From Lachnospiraceae bacterium AM93-12TA (GTDB lineage Bacteria > Bacillota > Clostridia > Lachnospirales > Lachnospiraceae), in contig JAQERH010000001.1 of the NCBI GenBank assembly GCA_027698105.1, positions 62,001 through 126,000 on the forward strand: a stretch of 64,000 bases of DNA, read 5' to 3'. Of this stretch, positions 51,928 through 60,786 are shown one piece after another. A program made the translations under genes and the position numbers. Numbering within the stretch: the first letter of the stretch is position 1; each line of letters begins with the position of its first letter. The notes beneath the pieces are model-generated. The model was given only the letters and a program-made list of their open reading frames with translations, did not search any database and was not told the DNA's origin.

Positions 51928-51958
51928 ATCATATGCCCTATACCAGGTATAAGGTCAA
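51928..51958 (-). promoter_or_regulatory. MerR-type autoregulated promoter
   Basis: Minus strand TTGACC (51953-51958), 19-bp spacer, TATGAT (51928-51933). The spacer holds TATACC-A-GGTATA (51939-51951), a 13-bp dyad with perfect 6-bp arms. Geometry matches other MerR-controlled promoters. Confidence 0.72.
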
Positions 51959-51994
51959 GCAGAAAATAAAAAACAAAGGATTTTTCTACTAAAA

Positions 51995-52027
51995 ATGCGC
52001 TGCAGGATAAAACCGCCTGCAGCGCAT
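51995..52027 (-). terminator. Terminator of the glycopolymer/LCP operon
   Basis: Perfect 12-bp arms (ATGCGCTGCAGG at 51995-52006, CCTGCAGCGCAT at 52016-52027), 9-base loop, then TTTTTAG on the minus strand. It lies 9 bases after the LCP gene stop. Confidence 0.88.
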
Positions 52028-52035
52028 CATGCTTT

Positions 52036-53901
52036 TTACCATCCTGGCTGTCTGCTGTTTGCAGAACCTGGATTTAAAATAACTCCTGTATCTGTATACT
52101 GTCCCGGAACCTGTTCCCCTGGAGTTCCAGGTACATCTGACGGAGCAGTTCCAGGTTTCTGAACCCCGCTCTGGCTTTCGCCTTCCTCCGGAATGATAAT
52201 CACGCCGGAACTGCTCTCCTGAGGAGATTCTGTCGGATGGTATCCAGGAATACCCTGGCTCTCTCCAGAGGCTGATGTTTCTCCTCCTGGCCGTGATTCT
52301 TCTCCCGGCCGCGCCGTCTCTCCCGGACGTGTCTCCCAGCCAGGATATGTTTCACCTGGGTAGGGACTGCTTCCAGTCTCATAAGGTCTGGTAGCCTTTC
52401 CTGGCCCTGTCGCCCCGTCGTCTGTCTCTGATTCCCACGGATACCAATATTCATGGCTGGGAGAAGTTTCGCCATGGCCACCTGTCTCTCCCATGCTGTC
52501 CAGCTCCTCCGTGGAGACAGGTTCTGTCTCAGGTTCTTTTGTAGCCTTTGGCGTTTCCTTTTTGCCTCCGGCCCCGCAGTCTAAAGCAATCTTATTGCTG
52601 ATGGCTTTTACCTGTGAAGATGGTTCATAATTCTCATCTCCGAACAGGAAGCCATGAAGCTTCACCACATTGCTCTCCAGCGTATCTGGAATGACACAGT
52701 CTCCCTTTCTGCCAATCTGGCCTTCCTTTCGATCCTCTGGGAACCCATAGGACTCTCCCATATGAAGCTTTGCAATACCGCGGCCCATTTTGATAATATC
52801 GTTTAATTCAATACTTGTATCTACATCCTGCTCGATTACCAGAAGAGTCTGAATTACATTGTTGAGAGTCGCCCAGTCTGCCTTCTTGGCCTTTTCAAAG
52901 GCCAGGGAAATCACCTTTCTCTGTCTGGCTGTTCTCTCATAGTCAGTATCCATGAGTCTCAGACGGCCGTAAGCCACTGCCTGAACGCCGTCCAGATGGT
53001 TCATACCTGCCTTTTTCAGCTGCTTAGACGGGATCCCTGTAGCCTTTACTGTCTCAGTAATAAAGGCATTAATATAATAAAATTCTTTTTTGGTAATCTC
53101 AATATCTACGCCGCCCAGAATGTTGATGGCCTCCGCCACTGCCTTCCAGTTAAATACAGCGTAATCATCTATTTCCAGATCCAGATTTTTGTTTAAAGCC
53201 TTTACTGCCTGAGTCGGTCCCCCCTGCAGGAAGGCAGAATTAATCTTATTATAGCTGCCCTTATCGCTGACATTCAGATATGTGTCACGGTAGATAGAAG
53301 CCATCCTGATTTCACCTGTAGCCAAATCCAGGTTACAGATAATATTGACATCTGAATTATTGCCCTTACCCACAGAACCGTTTCGGCTGTCCAGTCCAAA
53401 GACTGCAATGGTCCAGTAGCCCTCCATCTGTTCCTGCTTTTCTTCTGAAATTTCCAGGTTGATCAGATCGTCCGGATTCCAGTTTTCATCCCGCTGGGTC
53501 AGGCCTTTCCACTTAATATCAAGATATTTGTATCCTGCAAAAGCAGCGGTTCCTAAAAGGAGCAGAATCCAGAGAGTGACAAGGGCAATCCTTCTCCTCT
53601 TCTTTTTTGCCTTCTTTTTCGCTGACGCCCGATAGGAATGATTTTGTCCCTGGGCAGCTGCCTTCCTGTTTTTTTCTTCCTTCTTAGAAGTTTTCTTTCT
53701 GGAAGAAGACTTCTGAGTCCCTCTATAGGTCTCCTCCGGTCTTCCGCTCCGCCTTCTTGCATCCTCCTTAAAGGAATCTGTAATCAGCGTCAGCTCCTTC
53801 TGCCGGTTTGGCGCCGGGTTTCTGTTGCCCGAACGCTTGACCGTCTCCCTTCCCCGGCTCTGCCGGCGCCTGGAACGGTCTATTTCATCCTCATACCTCA
53901 T
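52036..53901 (-). CDS. LytR-CpsA-Psr (LCP) family protein, first copy
   Basis: A 621-residue wall-polymer ligase. A basic cytoplasmic N-terminus (about 1-105), one TM helix (about 106-125), then the LCP domain with GLDSRNGS, SDVNIICNLDL, SIYRDTYLNV and DTDYERTARQRKVI; the Arg and Asp residues that bind the polyprenyl pyrophosphate are kept. The last 150 residues are a Pro/Gly/Ser/Glu/Thr-rich tail. LCP enzymes move glycopolymers from the lipid carrier to peptidoglycan. GAGGAA precedes the ATG. It is the last gene of the operon and a paralogue of the gene at 55380-57527. Confidence 0.93.
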   Translation of the reverse strand: MRYEDEIDRSRRRQSRGRETVKRSGNRNPAPNRQKELTLITDSFKEDARRRSGRPEETYRGTQKSSSRKKTSKKEEKNRKAAAQGQNHSYRASAKKKAKKKRRRIALVTLWILLLLGTAAFAGYKYLDIKWKGLTQRDENWNPDDLINLEISEEKQEQMEGYWTIAVFGLDSRNGSVGKGNNSDVNIICNLDLATGEIRMASIYRDTYLNVSDKGSYNKINSAFLQGGPTQAVKALNKNLDLEIDDYAVFNWKAVAEAINILGGVDIEITKKEFYYINAFITETVKATGIPSKQLKKAGMNHLDGVQAVAYGRLRLMDTDYERTARQRKVISLAFEKAKKADWATLNNVIQTLLVIEQDVDTSIELNDIIKMGRGIAKLHMGESYGFPEDRKEGQIGRKGDCVIPDTLESNVVKLHGFLFGDENYEPSSQVKAISNKIALDCGAGGKKETPKATKEPETEPVSTEELDSMGETGGHGETSPSHEYWYPWESETDDGATGPGKATRPYETGSSPYPGETYPGWETRPGETARPGEESRPGGETSASGESQGIPGYHPTESPQESSSGVIIIPEEGESQSGVQKPGTAPSDVPGTPGEQVPGQYTDTGVILNPGSANSRQPGW

Positions 53902-53915
53902 GTAGCTTCCTCATC

Positions 53916-55334
53916 CTAGTACGCATTCTTGTTGATAAATCCCTTAAAAATCGTCAGAAACAGAATTTTAAAGTCAAACCCCAGTGTCCAGTTCTCAATA
54001 TAATACAGATCGTGTTCAATCCTCTTTACAATGGAGGTATCCCCCCGGTAGCCATTGACCTGAGCCCAGCCTGTGAGTCCTGGTCTTACCTGGTGTTTCA
54101 CCATGTAGCGAGGAATCTCTTCCTTGAACTTCTCCACAAAAAAGGGACGCTCCGGCCTTGGCCCTACCAGACTCATGTCACCCTTCAGCACATTAAAAAA
54201 CTGTGGCATTTCATCAATACTTGTCTTTCTGATAAATTTGCCCACTGGTGTCACCCTGGGATCTCCCGGCGTTGTCCATTTGCTCTTCTCCTGAGATGGA
54301 GCCTGTACTTCCATAGATCGGAACTTGTACATTTTAAATGGCTTGTTGTGAAGTCCCACTCTCTCCTGGCTGAAAATAACCGGCCCCTTGGAAGTAAGCT
54401 TAACAGCCACAGCTGTCCCCAGCATGATCGGGGAAAACAAAAGGATCGCCACCAGCGCGCCGAATATATCGATGAGCCGTTTCATTGTAGCATTGGTCAG
54501 ACTGGTAAGGGGAACGTGCCGGATGTGAATCACAGGAAGTCCCTGCAGATCCTCCATATAGGGCAGAGTAGGAATCATGTTATTATAATCTGGAATAAAC
54601 TTCGTGTGAACGCCTGACTTTTCGCAGGCAGCCACAATTTTCTCCAGCTTTCCATATTCCTGAAGTCCCAGAGTAATGGCTATCTCGTCCAGTGTATTCA
54701 GCTCCAGGATGGCTTCCAGCTCTCCTGTCTTTCCGATGACCCGGACTCCCTTATACTCTTTTCCCCAGTTCTCGTGATCATCAAGAATGCCGCGAATCTG
54801 GTATCCCCACTCCGGATTCATATTTACCCGGTCGATAAATCCTTCCGCTGCCCGGCTGTAACCTACCAGAAGAATGTGCTTCTGATTATAGCCCTTGGAG
54901 CGCATGGAGCGCAGCGTATGCCGGATAAAATTCCTCTCTAAAAATTCCAGAAGAATGTTAAATACATAAAAGCAGACGACCATCCAACGGGAAAAGTTAA
55001 TAACATAGTCGTTTTTGGCATTCAGGAACAGTACCAGTGCAATTGCCAGAATGCCAATTGTATTGGCTCTAATGATATTGGCCAGTTCCACCCGTCTTCC
55101 CTGCACACGTTTAGGCGTGTACAAGTGGAAAAAGGCATACAAAATCAAATACAAAGGTACAATCAGCACCGCAGCCAGAACATACACCTCTGCCATGGCC
55201 TGCCGGTTGTGAACAGTAGCCTTAGGGCTCATAACCATGATCACAAACCAGGCCAGCCAGTAGGAAGCCAGTATCACAAATGCATCTAACACTACATGGA
55301 AACGGTTCAGTCGTTTCTGATTATCTTTTATCAT
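53916..55334 (-). CDS. Polyprenyl-phosphate glycosylphosphotransferase (WbaP/CpsE-like)
   Basis: A 472-residue initiating sugar-phosphate transferase that places the first sugar of a repeat unit on undecaprenyl phosphate. The N-terminal half has about four TM helices and a Rossmann-like middle domain (HILLVGYSRAAEGF). The C-terminal bacterial sugar transferase domain has KMYKFRSM, SLVGPRPERP and RPGLTGWAQVNG. Full-length members use UDP-Glc, UDP-Gal or similar sugars. It lies between the two LCP genes, with gaps of 14 and 45 bp. Confidence 0.94.
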   Translation of the reverse strand: MIKDNQKRLNRFHVVLDAFVILASYWLAWFVIMVMSPKATVHNRQAMAEVYVLAAVLIVPLYLILYAFFHLYTPKRVQGRRVELANIIRANTIGILAIALVLFLNAKNDYVINFSRWMVVCFYVFNILLEFLERNFIRHTLRSMRSKGYNQKHILLVGYSRAAEGFIDRVNMNPEWGYQIRGILDDHENWGKEYKGVRVIGKTGELEAILELNTLDEIAITLGLQEYGKLEKIVAACEKSGVHTKFIPDYNNMIPTLPYMEDLQGLPVIHIRHVPLTSLTNATMKRLIDIFGALVAILLFSPIMLGTAVAVKLTSKGPVIFSQERVGLHNKPFKMYKFRSMEVQAPSQEKSKWTTPGDPRVTPVGKFIRKTSIDEMPQFFNVLKGDMSLVGPRPERPFFVEKFKEEIPRYMVKHQVRPGLTGWAQVNGYRGDTSIVKRIEHDLYYIENWTLGFDFKILFLTIFKGFINKNAY

Positions 55335-55379
55335 AGTATCTCACCTGATTCTGCTGTCATACATCCAATCTGGGGAAGT

Positions 55380-57527
55380 TTATGCAGCAGGGCCGGCAGG
55401 ACCGGCATTGCCGGATCCTGCTGCTTCCTGATTAGGATTTGGGGTATTGGAAGCCTGGGGCTCATTCGTTTTATTCGAATCTCCTGAACCTCCCTGTGGA
55501 GAAACAGGAACCTCTGGATGGCTTGCCGATCCCCCCGCTTCCGGACCAGAACTGCTCTCCTTTATATTCTCTCCGGAAGCCGGTCTGCTCTCGCTGCTTC
55601 CTGGATTTCTTTCACTGCTATTTCCATTTCCAGAAGAACTGCTCTGGCTCTCCGGCTCCCTGGAACCATTTCCAGGCTTGGCACTTCCATTACCATTGCC
55701 CGGCTTGGAACTTCCTGAACCGCTGGAACTACCAGGGCCGACAGCATCTGCTCCAGGTCCTGTGGCTCCGCTGTCTCCGGTGATGCCATCATCTCCCCAG
55801 TCTTCATACCAGTCCTCGCCGTCCCAGAAGTCCTCCCAGTCCTCTTCATCCCAGTCTTCCTCATCCCAGTTACCGAAGTAATCCTTGGTCTCCTCCTGAG
55901 TTTCCGCCTGAGCTGCATCCTGAGTCTCATCTTTCTTAGCAGCAGCCTCAGCCTCTTCTCTGGCTTTCTGGTCTGCAGCAGCCTTTTCTGCTGCCCGCTT
56001 CTGTTTTGCCTTTACATAGGAGCTTGCATTTAAGCCCTGATCCACTGGCACATGATCAATGGATTTTCCTTCCTTGTACATTCCTGTTGCCTCTGAAATC
56101 TGGCTGCTGTAAGACTGTACCTTAGAGGACGGCTGATAATTCTCTGTTCCAAACAGGAACTGGTGAAGCTCCGATACATTAGAAACAAGTGTCTGCGGAA
56201 TTACGCAGTCTCCATACTTTCCGACTCTGGCCTCACCTCTGGCCATTGGAAATCCCTTTGTATCCCCAATATGGAAATTCGCCAGCTGTCTGGCTAATGG
56301 AATCAGATCCGCCATGTCAATATTGGTAGCCAGCTGAGGCATAACCGTCTGGATAATATTGTTGACAGTAGCCCAGTCTGCTGTCTTTACCTTATCAAAT
56401 GCTGCCTGAAGAACAATTCTCTGACGCTCTGTACGGGCATAATCTGTATCGCCGTATCGGATTCTTCCGTAGGCTACTGCCTGAACGCCGTCCATGTGAA
56501 CCAGTCCGGCCTTCTGAATCTGATGGGAACCGATACCTGTCTCTTTTACTGTCTCTGTGATATAGGCATTAATCCAGGAGCGCTCATTTTCACTCAGCTC
56601 AATATCCACGCCTCCCAGAATGTTGATTGCATCAGCTACTGCCTTCCAGTTGAAGGTAGCATACTGGGTGATATTCAGATCCAGGTTCTTATTCAGAGCC
56701 GCTACTGCCTGCTCCGGACCTCCGATGGCATAGGCTGCATTAATCTTATTATAAGAATTTTTGCTGCTGATATTCAGGTAGGTATCACGGAAGACAGAAA
56801 CCAGTTTGATTTCTCCTGATTCCAGATCCACGCTGCAGATCATATTTACGTCAGCGTTAGCTCCCTTTCCTACATTCATCTCCCCGCCTTTTTCACGGGA
56901 ATCCACTCCAAAGCAGGCGACCATCCAGTGACCTTTCATCTGAGCCAGCTGTTCTTCTGTTAAATCCAGGTTTTCTACCTTTTTCTTATCGAAGTCTACC
57001 TCTGCCATATTTCCGAACAGCTTATGATTTACATAGGCAAATGCCGCTGCCACAAAGAGCACCATAGCCAGAATGACGCCCCCTGCAATCAGAAAGATTT
57101 TCTTTCTCCGATCCATACGGGAAGAGCCTCGGCCACCTCGGCCGCCTCTTCTCTGACTGCTTTTGTGGCTGTTCTTAGGACCGTTGTAGCCAGAGCGGAA
57201 AGAAGAGCTGCCTGATGCCTCCCTCTCCCTGTCCCTGGTTCTTCCCTGGCGGTTCTGAGCGGTTCTGGTGCCGTCCTGGCGCACTCGGTCTCCCTCTCTC
57301 ACCCGGCGCTCCGTCCGTTCCCCGGCTCTTTCTGTACTGTGCCGGTTTGTTCCCTGCGGCCTCGCCTCACGGTGCGCCCGGCTGCTTCTCTCATAGGAGT
57401 CTTCCCTATAACGGCTGTCCTCGTAGTCGAAGCGATCCGAATCGTGGCGGGCTTCCCGTCTCATCTGACGTCTCTGCCGCATGCGCTCTAATTCGTCATC
57501 TCCATCATAATTCATTTGATTCATCAT
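55380..57527 (-). CDS. LytR-CpsA-Psr (LCP) family protein, second copy
   Basis: A 715-residue paralogue of the gene at 52036. It has a highly charged Arg-rich cytoplasmic region (about 1-142), a TM helix (about 147-168), the LCP domain (GVDSREKGG, ADVNMICSVDL, VFRDTYLNIS, DTDYARTERQRIV) and a long Glu/Asp/Gly/Ser-rich tail with an acidic EEDWEDFWDGEDWYEDW stretch. Identity to the other copy is high in the LCP domain and lost in the tails. AAGGGG lies directly before the ATG ATG pair; the exact start (57527, 57524 or 57515) is uncertain. Confidence 0.93.
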   Translation of the reverse strand: MMNQMNYDGDDELERMRQRRQMRREARHDSDRFDYEDSRYREDSYERSSRAHREARPQGTNRHSTERAGERTERRVREGDRVRQDGTRTAQNRQGRTRDREREASGSSSFRSGYNGPKNSHKSSQRRGGRGGRGSSRMDRRKKIFLIAGGVILAMVLFVAAAFAYVNHKLFGNMAEVDFDKKKVENLDLTEEQLAQMKGHWMVACFGVDSREKGGEMNVGKGANADVNMICSVDLESGEIKLVSVFRDTYLNISSKNSYNKINAAYAIGGPEQAVAALNKNLDLNITQYATFNWKAVADAINILGGVDIELSENERSWINAYITETVKETGIGSHQIQKAGLVHMDGVQAVAYGRIRYGDTDYARTERQRIVLQAAFDKVKTADWATVNNIIQTVMPQLATNIDMADLIPLARQLANFHIGDTKGFPMARGEARVGKYGDCVIPQTLVSNVSELHQFLFGTENYQPSSKVQSYSSQISEATGMYKEGKSIDHVPVDQGLNASSYVKAKQKRAAEKAAADQKAREEAEAAAKKDETQDAAQAETQEETKDYFGNWDEEDWDEEDWEDFWDGEDWYEDWGDDGITGDSGATGPGADAVGPGSSSGSGSSKPGNGNGSAKPGNGSREPESQSSSSGNGNSSERNPGSSESRPASGENIKESSSGPEAGGSASHPEVPVSPQGGSGDSNKTNEPQASNTPNPNQEAAGSGNAGPAGPAA

Positions 57528-57563
57528 CCCCTTGTATTTGAAACTGACTTAACTGCATCCAGA

Positions 57564-58559
57564 TCATTTCTTAGGCGTTATTCTTTCAGCCAGCTTTCTG
57601 GATGCAAATTCCCATGTATAGATAAAAAGGCCCGCTATGAGCTCCAGCTCAATCTGAAGATAGTTTTTCAAATGTTCTCCCTTGTAAGGAACCTTTCTGC
57701 AGTTTTTCACAGTAGAAAATCCCTCTTTCAGGCCTTCCATATATTCCTTTTCAAAACCTATTTTTTTAAAAAATCCACATTTCACCGCCATGCCCAAAGC
57801 AAGGGGTGCAGCATTTAATATAAGCTGGGGAAGCGGCATATTTTTATAATTTAAATACACACTGTTTCTAGCTGCCAGCCTTACCTTAAACGGATTGTAC
57901 TTGGAACCGCTGGTTCCGCTGCCTACGTGGTAAACGACTGCCGCCGGACAGTACACATTGTCATAGCCGTAAATTCTGGCCCGGTAGCCCACATCCAGAT
58001 CCTCCAGGTAGGCAAAATGCATCTCATCAAAATAGCCGATCTGCTCAAACACCTCCCTGCGGTAAATCGCAGCTCCGGCGCAGGCAGAAAACACCCTCCT
58101 GGAACAGCCGTATTTCTTCACACTCTGCCCCACGCCTCTCTGGTAGGCCCAGCCCAGAATACTGTACATATCCCCTGCATCGTCCATCAGCTCCGGATGG
58201 TACATCTGAATCATCCGGCTGCTGACAGAGAAAATTTTAGGGGAGCGCTCAATGGCTTTCACCATCTCCGCCACATAATATTCATCTGCTTTTGTATCGT
58301 TATTTAACAAAATCACATAGGGCGTGTCCGACGCCTTGATTCCAATGTTCACCGCTCCGGAAAAGCCGGTGTTTTCATCCAGAAAAATCGTATCGATTCC
58401 CTGAGCGTTCAGCCACTCCTTGCTTCCATCGCTGGAGCCGTTGTCCACTACCAGAATCTTAAAATTCTGATAGGTCTGGGCTTTTAAGGCCTCAAAACAC
58501 GGCTCCAGAAATTTCATCCCGTTAAAATTTGGGATAATCACAGTTACAGTCGCAGTCAT
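57564..58559 (-). CDS. GT2 glycosyltransferase
   Basis: A 331-residue family 2 glycosyltransferase, rhamnosyl/galactosyl type. GT-A signatures are VIIPNFNGMKFL, DNGSSDGS and LLNNDTKAD (the metal-binding DxD equivalent), with LEDLDVGYRARIYG as the acceptor/catalytic region. A hydrophobic C-terminal patch near 240-265 suggests membrane association. I chose the ATG at 58559 after AGAGGA; an earlier ATG at 58595 gives 12 more residues. It adds a sugar to the polymer repeat in this operon. Confidence 0.9.
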   Translation of the reverse strand: MTATVTVIIPNFNGMKFLEPCFEALKAQTYQNFKILVVDNGSSDGSKEWLNAQGIDTIFLDENTGFSGAVNIGIKASDTPYVILLNNDTKADEYYVAEMVKAIERSPKIFSVSSRMIQMYHPELMDDAGDMYSILGWAYQRGVGQSVKKYGCSRRVFSACAGAAIYRREVFEQIGYFDEMHFAYLEDLDVGYRARIYGYDNVYCPAAVVYHVGSGTSGSKYNPFKVRLAARNSVYLNYKNMPLPQLILNAAPLALGMAVKCGFFKKIGFEKEYMEGLKEGFSTVKNCRKVPYKGEHLKNYLQIELELIAGLFIYTWEFASRKLAERITPKK

Positions 58560-58599
58560 ATCGTTTCCTCTTATTTTCCAGGCCTCCCCTGCCAAGGCC

Positions 58600-60786
58600 T
58601 TAGACCTCCAGCTTATAAGGCTCTCCTATTTTCTCCTTTTTCAGATCCCGGAGAGCAAAATTCGACTTTCTGAGGGTCAGATTTGGATTGTAGTAGGGAT
58701 CTCCCTGTTCCAGAATCTCTGGCCAGCGCTCTGAGAAAATCTTAATCTCCCGGTTAAACCGTGCAATCTTCTCCGGCGTATCCTCCAGGCCCCTGGATTT
58801 GGACTCATAGTGGTATAAAAGAGCGTAAGGATTATAAACCACCAGCTTTCCGGCAGCTCTCACCTTCATGCAGTAGTCAATGTCATTAAAGGCCACTGCC
58901 AGCTCCTCTGTAAAGCCTCCCACTTCCTCGAACAGGCTCTTCTTGCTCATCATGCAGGCAGCCGTCACAGCGCTGTAGTCCTGAGTGCTCATAGCCCTGT
59001 GGAAATAGCTGTTCTCTGCCTTATGAAGTCCGATAAAGGTATGCCCGGCAATACCGCCAAAGCCCACTACTACGCCGGCATGCTGGATCGTATCATCCTG
59101 ATATAACAGTCTGGCTCCCACAATGCCCACATCATCTCTCTGGCACAGTCCCAGCATCTCCTCAATAAACCGGGGTTCAATCGGCTCTGTATCGTTATTT
59201 AAAAACAGCAGGTACTCTCCCTTGGCAAAGGTCACACCAAAGTTATTAATGGCAGAGTAATTAAATTCTCTCTCCCATTTGACTACCCGGACATTTGAAA
59301 ACTCCTTCTGAAGCTTCTCATAGTAGACAAAAGTTTCCGGATCCTGGCTGTTATTCTCCACTACCACAAATTCCAGGTTCCTGTAGGATGCCTTCTCCAT
59401 AATCGAACGGATACACAGATCTAAATCCTGCCTGTGATCCTTGTTGGGAATGATCACAGATACAAGAGGATTTCCCGAAATCCTGTAAATGGAGTGGTAA
59501 ATACCGTAATCCACACCCTTTTCCACCCGCTCTGCCTCAATTCCCACACGGTCATAGTGGGCCATAATGGCTCTGGAACCTGCCTCAAAAGCATAGAGCT
59601 TGCTCTCCGGGTTGCTGGCAGTGGAATTCTGATGGCAGCGCCAGTGGTAAAGCACCTTAGGAATGTGGTAAACCTGTCCCGCCGCTTCTACACATCGGAA
59701 AATAAAATCATAATCCTGTGCTCCGTCAAACTCCTGACGAAATCCCCCTGTTCTGGCTGCCAGATCATGGCTTACTACAAACAGATGGCAGATATAATTG
59801 ACGCTTCGCAGAAGGTCAATGTTAAAATCAGGCTTAAAGTGAGGATCAAACAGAGCACCTCCGTCCATGTCCATCTTGTCCTCGTCGGAGTAGATCACAT
59901 CTGCTTCTGGGTGCTCATTAATAGCTTTCACCACCTCATAGAGGGCGTGAGGCGGAAGAGTATCGTCGTGATCCGCCAGCACAATAAAGTCTCCCGACGC
60001 CATGTCCATGGCCGCGTTCGTATTGCCGGAGATTCCCTTGTTCTCACCTAAAATCACATATTTAAAACGGCGATCCTGCTCTGCATAGCGCTTTAATACT
60101 CTTTCACAGCTCTCTCCTGCAGGACTTCCGTCTGCAATGCAGATCTCCCAGTTTTCATAGGTCTGGGCCAGAATGGAGTTAAGCATTTCCTTTAAATACC
60201 GCTCCGGCGTCTTATAGGCCGGAATCACGATGGAAAGCTTCGGCATATACTCAAACACTGCCGTTTTCTGGGCTTCTAACTCCTCCGCAGTGGGCTTTGT
60301 CAGATCATACCACTCAGCATAGTCATAATCATTGTCAATGCCCTGAATCTTGTGTTTTGACTTCTTAATCAGGGCCTTCAGTCCGTTTTCCTTCCAGAAA
60401 TCATAGGCCACCCGGACTGTCTCCATGTTCATCAGATCCCGGATTTTCTGCATCTTTTTATGGGCCACACTGCTGCGCTTTGCAATCAGATCTTCATTGT
60501 ATTTGACACGGATTCTGCGCCCTTCACCGCGAATCACCAGATAGTAATCTTTTCCTCGCTCATAAGGAAACTGAATGTCGAATCCAAATTCCCTGTCGAT
60601 CACGCTTCCAAAATAAATCTGGCTGACATCGTCTCTTCTGGTAGCCACATACTTATGATCCAGATGCTTATGATTTTCATCCTCCACATCATAGGAAATG
60701 GCAGCCTCCGGAGTCTTTCCAATGGCCCACCCGTTCAGCTGTATGGAGTTTTCGCGGATTCTCACCACATCTACGTTAAATTTCAT
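58600..60786 (-). CDS. Tandem GT2 glycosyltransferase with N-terminal beta domain
   Basis: A 728-residue protein of three parts. Residues 1-115 form a beta-rich domain (SIQLNGWAIG, FGFDIQFPY) seen in front of some polysaccharide transferases. The first GT2 domain starts near 185 (KLSIVIPAYKTPERYL, with ADHDDTLPPHA) and the second near 450 (VSVIIPNKDHRQDL, LLFLNNDTEPI, FNDIDYCMKVRAAG). Dual-GT2 enzymes can build a disaccharide or alternate linkages. Its start overlaps the upstream gene by 4 bp (ATGA). Confidence 0.9.
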   Translation of the reverse strand: MKFNVDVVRIRENSIQLNGWAIGKTPEAAISYDVEDENHKHLDHKYVATRRDDVSQIYFGSVIDREFGFDIQFPYERGKDYYLVIRGEGRRIRVKYNEDLIAKRSSVAHKKMQKIRDLMNMETVRVAYDFWKENGLKALIKKSKHKIQGIDNDYDYAEWYDLTKPTAEELEAQKTAVFEYMPKLSIVIPAYKTPERYLKEMLNSILAQTYENWEICIADGSPAGESCERVLKRYAEQDRRFKYVILGENKGISGNTNAAMDMASGDFIVLADHDDTLPPHALYEVVKAINEHPEADVIYSDEDKMDMDGGALFDPHFKPDFNIDLLRSVNYICHLFVVSHDLAARTGGFRQEFDGAQDYDFIFRCVEAAGQVYHIPKVLYHWRCHQNSTASNPESKLYAFEAGSRAIMAHYDRVGIEAERVEKGVDYGIYHSIYRISGNPLVSVIIPNKDHRQDLDLCIRSIMEKASYRNLEFVVVENNSQDPETFVYYEKLQKEFSNVRVVKWEREFNYSAINNFGVTFAKGEYLLFLNNDTEPIEPRFIEEMLGLCQRDDVGIVGARLLYQDDTIQHAGVVVGFGGIAGHTFIGLHKAENSYFHRAMSTQDYSAVTAACMMSKKSLFEEVGGFTEELAVAFNDIDYCMKVRAAGKLVVYNPYALLYHYESKSRGLEDTPEKIARFNREIKIFSERWPEILEQGDPYYNPNLTLRKSNFALRDLKKEKIGEPYKLEV

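Noticed and set aside
55447..55881. Plus-strand Pro/Ser-rich frame
   Set aside because: Antisense to the low-complexity acidic tail of the second LCP protein.
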